This document shows positions 6,769 through 12,972 of a DNA stretch of 13,017 nucleotides, in pieces. The notes under the pieces are model-generated. The model had not been told where the DNA came from. It searched no databases and worked only from the letters and a program-made list of their open reading frames with translations. The stretch's first letter is position 1. Each line of letters begins with the position of its first letter. A program made the translations under genes and the position numbers. Source of the stretch: M10-OD1-4 sp038061695 (lineage in GTDB: Bacteria; Patescibacteriota; Minisyncoccia; GWC2-36-17; M10-OD1-4). The stretch is from assembly GCA_038061695.1 (NCBI GenBank), contig JBBTYT010000007.1:1-13017 (forward strand). Direction: 5' to 3'.

Positions 6769-8004
6769 ATGAAAACACGAAAAAATATTTTTCTCTGGGT
6801 TCTATATGATTTTGCAAATTCTATAGTTTCTATCGTATTTTTTCTTTATTTTACGCAATGGATAGTTATTGATAGAGGAGTATCAGATTTTTATTTTAAT
6901 CTTACATTTACAATATCGGCTATATTATTGCTTTTTACCGCTCCGCTTGCAGGTTTATTTTTAGATAAATTTTTAAGGCGTATCGTTGGTCTGCGCTATG
7001 CAACATTTTTTACAACTTTATTTTATGGAATTTGCGCGCTTTCTGCTTTATCAAATCACGAATTATGCGCTTTAATTTTCTTTACATTAGGATTATATTC
7101 GTACTTGTTGGCATTTACTTTTTATACGCCTCTTATTAACGATATAGCATTACCGGAAAAAAGAGGGTTAGTTTCTGGTCTTGGCATAAGTTCAAATTAC
7201 ATCGGGCAATTTTTAGGATTAGTCATAGCTATGCCGTTTTCAAACGGCACTCTCAATTTTTTCGATGCTGCTCCACGCGCTGAAACACTCTTACCGGCGG
7301 TTATTATTTTTTTTATTGTCACATTGCCAACCCTTTTATTTTTTTATGAACCTAAGAGAGTTTCAGAAAAAATATACTTAGGATCAGAATTAAAAAATCT
7401 TTTGATGGAAACAAAAGGATTGTTAGCATTTCCCAGCGTAGTTTTTTTTCTTATCGCCTACTTTCTTTTTAATGATGCTATCTTAACCACTGCAAATAAT
7501 TTTCCTATTTTTTTACAGCAAGTATGGCAAGTTACTGATGCGACTAAAACTTACATCTTACTTGGTATATTAACCACCTCTGCTATCGGCGGTATATTAT
7601 CCGGACTACTCGCTGATCGTTTTGGGCACAAAAGAGTGCTTATTATTATACTTATTGGTTGGATTTTTATCTTACCTTTAGTTGGGTTTTTAGAGAATTT
7701 TATATTATTTATAATTTCTACAACGCTAATGGGTTTTTGGTTTGGCGCAAGTTGGGCAGTATCTCGTTCTCTAATGTCTAATATTGCGCCAAAAGGAAAG
7801 CATAATTTAGCTTTTGCGTATTTTGGATTAGCAGAAAGAGCCTCCTCATTCATCGGTCCAATTGTTTGGGGCTTGATTGTTTCAAATCTTGTTTTTATGG
7901 GAAGCGATCGTTATAGGATAGCTATACTTGTGGTTACCGTATTTATTATCATTGGACTTTTTGCGCTTTTTCGTGTTAGGGATGATAGAAAATTAGTTCA
8001 CTAA
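6769..8004 (+). CDS. UMF1/Atg22-like MFS transporter
   Basis: 411 residues with about 12 predicted membrane segments. The N-terminal LYDFANS motif (12-18) and the overall pattern fit the UMF1 (unknown major facilitator 1, Atg22-like) family. MFS motif-A-like loops occur twice, at GLFLDKFLRR between segments 2 and 3 and at GLLADRFGHKRV between segments 8 and 9. Yeast Atg22 exports amino acids from the vacuole, but the substrate of bacterial members is unknown and none is assigned here. ATG 6769 starts the N-terminal motif at a sensible distance and has a -10 box 6 nt upstream but no Shine-Dalgarno. Arginine codon use stands out: 8 of 17 are CGN, against 2 of 29 in lepA, suggesting later acquisition or different selection. 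It stands alone between tRNA-Thr and prfB. Confidence 0.88.
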   Translation: MKTRKNIFLWVLYDFANSIVSIVFFLYFTQWIVIDRGVSDFYFNLTFTISAILLLFTAPLAGLFLDKFLRRIVGLRYATFFTTLFYGICALSALSNHELCALIFFTLGLYSYLLAFTFYTPLINDIALPEKRGLVSGLGISSNYIGQFLGLVIAMPFSNGTLNFFDAAPRAETLLPAVIIFFIVTLPTLLFFYEPKRVSEKIYLGSELKNLLMETKGLLAFPSVVFFLIAYFLFNDAILTTANNFPIFLQQVWQVTDATKTYILLGILTTSAIGGILSGLLADRFGHKRVLIIILIGWIFILPLVGFLENFILFIISTTLMGFWFGASWAVSRSLMSNIAPKGKHNLAFAYFGLAERASSFIGPIVWGLIVSNLVFMGSDRYRIAILVVTVFIIIGLFALFRVRDDRKLVH

Positions 8005-8052
8005 TAAATTCTATTTTTTATAAAACATTAGAAAATATTTTTTCTGTAGGTC

Positions 8053-8081
8053 TTTCAATGGTCAGGAATTTTTGATAAAGT
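8053..8081 (+). promoter_or_regulatory. Possible promoter for prfB-ftsE-ftsX
   Basis: TTTCAA (8053-8058), a 17-bp spacer and TAAAGT (8076-8081), ending 7 nt before the prfB ATG, so the mRNA would be leaderless. The -35 is weak. Just upstream, AGAAAA/TTTTCT (8030-8045, TATT loop) is a weak AT-only hairpin that might end transporter transcription. Confidence 0.25.
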
Positions 8082-8088
8082 AATCATT

Positions 8089-9240
8089 ATGAATGAAATC
8101 AAAGAAAAAATCCAAAGTTTAAAAAGAAGGCTTTTAGAAATGAAAGATAGTCCACAGTTGTCTGCTATGAATAATAGACCAATCTTTGATCTGTCTGAAA
8201 TAGAAAAAAAAATAGAGGATTTTGAAAAGGATACAATGCATCCAAATTTCTGGGATGATCAAAAACGCGCAAAGAATATAATCACAGAACTTAATTTTCT
8301 TAAGAGTGAAAGGGCTATTTGGGAGGGTTTTTTTGATAAACTTGATAGTTTGGAAAGTGATGCTAATGAAATTGATCTTATTGAAAATAAAGATGATAGA
8401 GAGGTTTTTGAAAATGATTTAGAGAGTAGAGTGCGTGATTTTGAAAAATCTTTTCAGAAAGAAGAGATAAGAGTTTTTTTCTCTGGCAAACATGATAAAA
8501 ATAATGCTATAATATCTTTATATTCTGGAGCAGGAGGTTTAGATGCTCAAGATTGGACTTCAATGCTTCTAAGAATGTATCAAAAATATGCGGAAAAGAG
8601 AGATTGGCAAGTCTCCATTTTCAGTCATCATACTGGCGAGGATTCAGGAGTGGCTGGAATAGTAACAAAGAATGTTACATTTTTAATCTCTGGAAGATAT
8701 GCTTACGGATATTTAAAGCGCGAGGCTGGCGTTCATAGGCTTGTCAGAATCTCTCCATTTTCTTCTCAGGATTTAAGGCATACATCATTTGCTTTTGTGG
8801 AAGTGATGCCAGAGATTGAGGTGGCAGAGAATATTGATATTAAAGATGATGACTTGGATATTGATACATTCAGATCTTCCGGTCCGGGAGGACAGAATGT
8901 AAATAAAAGAGAGACGGCAGTAAGAATAAAACATATACCGACAAATATAGTTGTCGCATGTCAAAATGAAAGAAGTCAGGCGGCGAATAAAGAGAGAGCG
9001 ATGAAGCTATTAATATCCAAGTTGTTTGAGGAGATGGAGAAACAGAAGAAAGATGAAATATCTGAGCTTAAGGGGAAAAAGATAGAGATAGAATGGGGAA
9101 GCCAGATAAGATCATATGTTTTACATCCGTATAAATTAGTGAAAGATCATAGAACGGGCGTAGAAACATCACAAATTGACAAAGTCTTAGATGGAGAGTT
9201 GGACGAATTTATAGAAGTAGAAATAAAACATATATTTTAA
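8089..9240 (+). CDS. prfB: Peptide chain release factor 2
   Basis: 383 residues. RF2 recognises UAA and UGA stop codons and triggers peptide release. The anticodon-like SPF motif (222-224, in RISPFSSQDLRHTSF) marks it as RF2 and not RF1. The catalytic GGQ is at 267-269 (SSGPGGQNVNKRET). An N-terminal helical domain with NFWDD (53-57) matches the RF2 pattern. The frame is continuous: the UGA-dependent +1 frameshift seen in many prfB genes near codon 25 is absent from its usual place. The protein is somewhat longer than E. coli RF2 (365), with extra residues around 19-34. An RF2 gene argues against UGA recoding, as found in Gracilibacteria and Absconditabacteria. ftsE follows after 12 nt; prfB-ftsE-ftsX is a known arrangement in many bacteria. 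Confidence 0.97.
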   Translation: MNEIKEKIQSLKRRLLEMKDSPQLSAMNNRPIFDLSEIEKKIEDFEKDTMHPNFWDDQKRAKNIITELNFLKSERAIWEGFFDKLDSLESDANEIDLIENKDDREVFENDLESRVRDFEKSFQKEEIRVFFSGKHDKNNAIISLYSGAGGLDAQDWTSMLLRMYQKYAEKRDWQVSIFSHHTGEDSGVAGIVTKNVTFLISGRYAYGYLKREAGVHRLVRISPFSSQDLRHTSFAFVEVMPEIEVAENIDIKDDDLDIDTFRSSGPGGQNVNKRETAVRIKHIPTNIVVACQNERSQAANKERAMKLLISKLFEEMEKQKKDEISELKGKKIEIEWGSQIRSYVLHPYKLVKDHRTGVETSQIDKVLDGELDEFIEVEIKHIF

Positions 9241-9252
9241 AATAATTTAGAG

Positions 9253-9933
9253 ATGATAGTTTTTGATCACGTTTCAAAAAAATATAAAAATGGCTCAGTA
9301 GCTTTGGATGATATTTCCTTTCGTGTAAAGAAAGGTGAGTTTATTTCTATTGTCGGGCAGTCAGGTTACGGTAAGTCAACGATTTTAAAACTTGTGATAG
9401 GTGAAGAGAGATCAACGAAAGGTTCTGTTTTTGTTGGCGGTCAGGATGTAGCATCGCTTTCAGGATATGATATACATCTTCTAAGAAGAAAAGTAGGTAT
9501 GATTTTTCAGGATTTTAGATTATTACCAAAAAAGACAGTTTATGAAAATGTTGCTTTTTCTCTTGAAGTTTCTGGGGCGAGTAATAAAGATATAGAGGAG
9601 GATGTTCCGCAGGTATTAAATTTAGTAGGTCTGTCTCATAAGTCGGATAAATTCCCAAGCGAGCTTTCTGGCGGAGAGAAGCAGAGGGTTGCTATCGCAA
9701 GGGCACTTGTCGATAGGCCTGATATTTTAATAGCCGATGAGCCGACAGGAAGTCTGGATTCTTTAAATACATGGGATGTTATCAGGTTGCTTATAAAAAT
9801 CAATGAACTTGGCGCGACTGTTGTTTTAGCAACACATAATAGAGAGGTAATAAATATGCTTAATAAAAGAGTTATAACTTTAGATAAAGGATATATTATA
9901 AGAGATGAAGAGCAGGGAAGATATATAATTTAA
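9253..9933 (+). CDS. ftsE: Cell division ATP-binding protein FtsE
   Basis: 226 residues, the typical size of FtsE, the cytoplasmic ABC ATPase that pairs with FtsX. The complex uses ATP to activate peptidoglycan hydrolases outside the cell at the division site. Motifs: Walker A GQSGYGKST (35-43, with Tyr where Ala is usual), Q-loop Gln86 in IFQDFRLLP, ABC signature LSGGEKQRVAIARA (138-151), Walker B ILIADEP (158-164) and H-loop His195 in VVLATHN. The N terminus (MIVFDHVSKKY..NGSVALDDISF) and FRLLPKKTVYENV are typical of FtsE, as distinct from the related LolD/MacB. The start lies 12 nt after prfB. ftsX begins 4 nt after the stop, so the two are surely co-transcribed and probably translationally coupled. 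Confidence 0.95.
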   Translation: MIVFDHVSKKYKNGSVALDDISFRVKKGEFISIVGQSGYGKSTILKLVIGEERSTKGSVFVGGQDVASLSGYDIHLLRRKVGMIFQDFRLLPKKTVYENVAFSLEVSGASNKDIEEDVPQVLNLVGLSHKSDKFPSELSGGEKQRVAIARALVDRPDILIADEPTGSLDSLNTWDVIRLLIKINELGATVVLATHNREVINMLNKRVITLDKGYIIRDEEQGRYII

Positions 9934-9937
9934 AAAT

Positions 9938-10855
9938 ATGAAAAACATTTTTACTCTTTTTAAAAGAATAATGAAAGCGGGGATAAGTAATTTCTGGAGG
10001 AATGGCTGGCTATCAACAGCAACAGTAGCTGTTTTATCTGTAACTTTATTTATGATATTAAGTCTCATAATGATATCAGTTATCACCGAAACTTTAATCG
10101 CCAACTTGCAAAGTAAAGTGGATGTTTCCATATATTTTAAGAAAGATGCAAAAGAGGCGGATATTTTAAATATGAAAAACGATATTTTGGTTTTAAATGA
10201 AGTTAAAAGTGCAGAATATATATCAGAGGATGATGCGCTTTTTGAATTCAGAGAAAAGCATAGTGAAAATGAGATTATAATTCAATCGCTTGATGCTTTG
10301 GAGGAAAATCCGCTTGAGGCAAGTCTAAATATAAAAGCGAAAGATCCATCTTTATTCGGGAGTATTGTTGCTACCTTAGAAAAGGAGCAATATAAAGAGA
10401 TAGTCAATAAGATAAATTATTATGAAAATAAGGGAATTATAGATGCGCTTGGAGTATTAATATCTACAATTAGAAAAGTTGGATTTGGTATTAGTGTGAT
10501 TTTGGTCATTATAGCATTTTTGGTGGCATTTAATACGATAAGAATTACAATATACACAATGCGTGAAGAGATAGGTATTATGAAGCTGGTAGGGGCGGGG
10601 AATTGGTTTGTCAGGGGACCATTCGTGATAGAGGGCTTGCTATACGGTTTAACCTCTTCTTTAGCAACTATTATTATAGCTACGCCAATTTTATTCTTTA
10701 GTGCTCCGTATATAAAAGATTTTTTTCCAGGCATAGATTTATTTTCATATTTTAATGGAAACATATTTCAAATCTGGCTAATTCTGTTTGTGATTAGTGG
10801 AACTATAGGTTCATTAGGTTCTCTTATAGCAATGCAGAAATATTTGAAAGTCTGA
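9938..10855 (+). CDS. ftsX: Cell division protein FtsX
   Basis: 305 residues, the membrane partner of FtsE. Four membrane segments are predicted at about 20-48, 178-202, 225-253 and 276-297. The large loop between the first two (about 50-170) is the extracellular domain that in other bacteria contacts a hydrolase or its activator. The FtsX/MacB-type signature is clear before segment 3: MREEIGIMKLVGAGNWFVRG followed by PFVIEGLLYG. The N terminus NFWRNGWLSTATVAVLSVT also fits FtsX. The gene ends with TGA. It starts 4 nt after ftsE; TATAAT at the end of ftsE lies 8 nt before the ATG, but an independent promoter is not needed. No M23 or NlpC/P60 hydrolase gene follows, unlike many ftsEX loci; the next gene is the DUF5667-like/Kazal protein. 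Confidence 0.95.
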   Translation: MKNIFTLFKRIMKAGISNFWRNGWLSTATVAVLSVTLFMILSLIMISVITETLIANLQSKVDVSIYFKKDAKEADILNMKNDILVLNEVKSAEYISEDDALFEFREKHSENEIIIQSLDALEENPLEASLNIKAKDPSLFGSIVATLEKEQYKEIVNKINYYENKGIIDALGVLISTIRKVGFGISVILVIIAFLVAFNTIRITIYTMREEIGIMKLVGAGNWFVRGPFVIEGLLYGLTSSLATIIIATPILFFSAPYIKDFFPGIDLFSYFNGNIFQIWLILFVISGTIGSLGSLIAMQKYLKV

Positions 10856-10879
10856 GCGGATATCATAATTTATTTCAAA

Positions 10880-10909
10880 TTGCAATTTTTTATTTAAAAA
10901 TAATATCAT
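10880..10909 (+). promoter_or_regulatory. Predicted promoter for the Kazal-domain gene
   Basis: TTGCAA (10880-10885), an 18-bp spacer and TATCAT (10904-10909). The -10 ends exactly 6 nt before ATG 10916, predicting a leaderless mRNA. ATATCATAA occurs twice in this gap (10860-10868 and 10903-10911). No convincing terminator separates the gene from ftsX, so it may also be the last gene of the prfB-ftsEX unit. Confidence 0.4.
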
Positions 10910-10915
10910 AAACTT

Positions 10916-12703
10916 ATGAAAAAATATATAAAACAATTTATTTTTATAGGACTTGTATTTTCCGTATTAAATCCTGTTTTGTCAGTTAATGCCGCCGAGG
11001 AAATAGATGCTTATTGCGTTACGCCAAAAGAAGCCGTTCCCCACGGCAGTACAATTTCTTTAGTTATTAAATTTGACGATAATGATGAAGGCAATGAACT
11101 TATCGTTCAGGGGCCTTTTAAAATTTTGAAATATTATGAACCTAATAAGCCAATAATAGTTAATTTTAAGCGTAGTCATGATAAAGATGATAAAGGAAAA
11201 GAAAATCTTGAAAAACCAATTTTAACTTTCGATCTTTCTTTAAGTCCAAAGCATACACTTCCAGCTCCAGCCACAGAGTCGATAACTTTTACATATTTTG
11301 TTAGCCACAAAGAAGGCAAGAGGGGGCAATTATTTACTACCAATCGTGAACAGCAAGTTGATTGTTCATTTATTATTCAGCATGAAATAGAAAAAACAAT
11401 TACTCCAAATGATAAGAATTCTATAGGAGATCCTGATTTTGATTTACTGCGTATTCAATCTAGCATATCTATTGATCTTGGTATTAAAAATGTAGGCACT
11501 TTACCAACCAGTCGCTTTTATTTTTTGAAAGAATTTAAAAGAGGTTTGAGCAGAATTTTTACATGGGGTTCAGTGAATAAGACAGCATTAGAGCTTCGTA
11601 TAGCCAATGAAAAGGCGGCGGAGATGTTTAAAGTTGAAGAGATAAATCCTCAGAATGAAAAGGCTATTAAAATTGCTCTTGAAAATTATTTAGGTGCTCA
11701 AGATAGGCTTCAGGCTAGATTTGCCAAGATTAAAGAAAATTCTGAAAATCCTAATGTAAAAGAGTTGCTGGAGAAATTGGATAAACAATCTCTTAAACAT
11801 GCTACTCTTTTGGATGATCTTGCTAGAAGATGGGATAGTGACCAATATGTAGAAGATTCTGCAAATGTGGTGAATCCTAAGACAACCAGAGATAACTTTT
11901 TGCAAGGCGCGGTTGATATTATGCAGAAGAAGATTCAGGATGTTGTGCTTTCAGGAGCTGAAAAAGAAAAAAATATCAAAAGAAAGGCAGAGGATCAAAT
12001 TAAGTTGGCAGAGACTGAATTTGGTTTATTAAAAATTGAATTGGAAAAATTCATTATTAATAATAGTAATCAAGGCTCTATAGAACGCCAGACACCAAAG
12101 AGGGATTTTGGAGATCGTATGAAGGCTGGATTAGAGCAAGCTGGTGGAATGCTTGCGCAAGGAAAAAGAGCATTTGAAGATAGTAAATTTGGTGAAGCGT
12201 TTGGAAAGGCGAGGTCAGTTCAGGTGATGATTAGAAATGAGCGAAGAGCAATCGCAGAGTATGCTATAAAGGAGCAAGGTATGAAGAAGGTTGAACCTGG
12301 GAAACCTAAATATGAAGATCGTAGCACTAAAGATGGGAATCCTCTATATGAGGATGTCGGTACTAAAGGCGTTAATCCTTTGTATGAGAAAAAGAGTGGT
12401 GAGGTAACAACGCCTGCTTCATTTTCAATTCCTGCTAATGACGGATCAAGCAAAGAGAGTATACGAAAGGTGGATTCAACTGAAACAGACGAAGTAGCGC
12501 CTATGCCAATAATATTAGAAGGAGTTTTAAAACAAACTGAAGGAGATATAACTTGTACTACAGAGGTTGACCCTGTTTGCGGAGAAAATGGCAAAACATA
12601 TTCTAATCTGTGTGAATCACAAAAAGCGAATGTTAAAGTTGTTTCTAAAGGAGAGTGTAGATCGGTGTTGCAAGAGCCAACTAGCTCTATTAACATTAGA
12701 TAA
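10916..12703 (+). CDS. Secreted DUF5667-like protein with C-terminal Kazal domain
   Basis: 595 residues. A signal peptide (1 to about 27, KKYIKQFIFIGLVF...VNAA) predicts export. Residues 28-155 look beta-rich with two cysteines (C34, C150) that could pair. Residues 195-305 resemble DUF5667: LPTSRFYFLKEFKRG opens it, then long charged helices with ELRIANEKAAE and ALENYLGAQDRL. A second helical stretch (about 400-445) with FGEAFGKARS fits the end of such proteins. Three 12-residue repeats follow (463-498). At 544-581 lies a four-cysteine Kazal-type domain (C547, C555, C566, C581; DPVCGENGKTYSNLC). Kazal domains are protease-inhibitor folds; activity here is unproven. No hydrolase domain is visible. 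It sits where ftsEX loci often carry the FtsX-controlled wall hydrolase or activator. Arginine codons are CGN in 10 of 26, unlike lepA or ftsEX. The domain calls are by eye. Confidence 0.85.
   Translation: MKKYIKQFIFIGLVFSVLNPVLSVNAAEEIDAYCVTPKEAVPHGSTISLVIKFDDNDEGNELIVQGPFKILKYYEPNKPIIVNFKRSHDKDDKGKENLEKPILTFDLSLSPKHTLPAPATESITFTYFVSHKEGKRGQLFTTNREQQVDCSFIIQHEIEKTITPNDKNSIGDPDFDLLRIQSSISIDLGIKNVGTLPTSRFYFLKEFKRGLSRIFTWGSVNKTALELRIANEKAAEMFKVEEINPQNEKAIKIALENYLGAQDRLQARFAKIKENSENPNVKELLEKLDKQSLKHATLLDDLARRWDSDQYVEDSANVVNPKTTRDNFLQGAVDIMQKKIQDVVLSGAEKEKNIKRKAEDQIKLAETEFGLLKIELEKFIINNSNQGSIERQTPKRDFGDRMKAGLEQAGGMLAQGKRAFEDSKFGEAFGKARSVQVMIRNERRAIAEYAIKEQGMKKVEPGKPKYEDRSTKDGNPLYEDVGTKGVNPLYEKKSGEVTTPASFSIPANDGSSKESIRKVDSTETDEVAPMPIILEGVLKQTEGDITCTTEVDPVCGENGKTYSNLCESQKANVKVVSKGECRSVLQEPTSSINIR
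12302..12409 (+). repeat. Three 12-codon tandem repeats in the Kazal-domain protein
   Basis: Three in-frame 36-bp units (12302-12337, 12338-12373, 12374-12409) encode KPKYEDRSTKDG, NPLYEDVGTKGV and NPLYEKKSGEVT. Proline and the YE pair are kept in all three, while synonymous codons differ (CTA/TTG for Leu), so the copies are not recent. The stretch is a polar linker before the Kazal domain. Confidence 0.75.
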
Positions 12704-12720
12704 AGATAATCATATAGGAC

Positions 12721-12749
12721 TTGTTCAGTAATAATATTTCTGCTACAAT
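12721..12749 (+). promoter_or_regulatory. Strong predicted promoter for tRNA-Gln
   Basis: TTGTTC (12721-12726), a 17-bp spacer ending in TGC, then TACAAT (12744-12749): -35, extended -10 and -10 at ideal spacing. Transcription should start near 12757, giving an 85-90 nt leader before the tRNA. An imperfect AGTAAT...ATTACT hairpin (12727-12755) covers the -10 and is followed by a T-rich run, so it might instead or also terminate the upstream gene. Confidence 0.55.
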
Positions 12750-12811
12750 ATTACTCTATTTTTCTTTATTTTACTTGTAATTTAAAAGTATCGTTGCGAA
12801 AATTATTGCTG

Positions 12812-12837
12812 GATATGTCTAATGTTTAGATATGTCT
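12812..12837 (+). repeat. 9-bp direct repeat upstream of tRNA-Gln
   Basis: GATATGTCT occurs at 12812-12820 and 12829-12837, 17 bp apart, just before the tRNA. With one mismatch the match extends to 13 bp. Possible processing or protein-binding site, or chance. Nothing else is seen in 12750-12842. Confidence 0.4.
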
Positions 12838-12842
12838 TATTT

Positions 12843-12916
12843 TGCGAGATCGTCTAATGGTAGGACACTTGCCTCTGAAGCAGGTTATCTTGGTTCGAAT
12901 CCAGGTCTCGCAGCCA
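12843..12916 (+). tRNA. tRNA-Gln (anticodon CTG)
   Basis: A 74-nt cloverleaf. The acceptor stem is TGCGAGA/TCTCGCA; the weak U1-A72 pair and G73 discriminator are typical of bacterial tRNA-Gln. The D arm is GTCT...GGAC, the anticodon stem-loop CTTGC-CTCTGAA-GCAGG gives CTG (reads CAG), the variable loop has 4 nt, and the T arm is CTTGG-TTCGAAT-CCAGG. CCA is encoded at 12914-12916. Confidence 0.95.
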
Positions 12917-12972
12917 AAAAGTAGAATTCGCATTTTAGAGAAAAAGGTTATTCTATCTCCTAGCTGTGTCTC

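Noticed and set aside
1225..8080. A 16-nt identical string GGAATTTTTGATAAAG at 1225-1240 and 8065-8080.
   Set aside because: In AT-rich DNA of this length one such match is plausible by chance. The first copy is coding, the flanks differ, and nothing suggests mobility.
8058..8091. ATG GTC AGG AAT TTT TGA just upstream of prfB, where a +1 shift at TTT-TGA would enter the RF2 frame, resembling the RF2 frameshift site.
   Set aside because: The site lies before the start of the N-terminal helix, whereas the real frameshift site falls about 25 codons into the protein. The first part would be only five codons, and prfB from ATG 8089 is already full length.
8505..8545. TGCTATAAT followed by AGGAGG and an ATG inside prfB, looking like an internal promoter, ribosome site and start.
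   Set aside because: The ATG opens only nine codons in another frame. AGGAGG encodes conserved glycine residues of RF2, and no gene begins there.
12220..12696. A 158-codon open frame on the minus strand opposite the end of the Kazal-domain gene.
   Set aside because: The + strand frame has a signal peptide, DUF5667-like pattern and Kazal cysteines; the minus frame has no recognisable domain and is a shadow. The other minus-strand frames in the window are likewise shadows.
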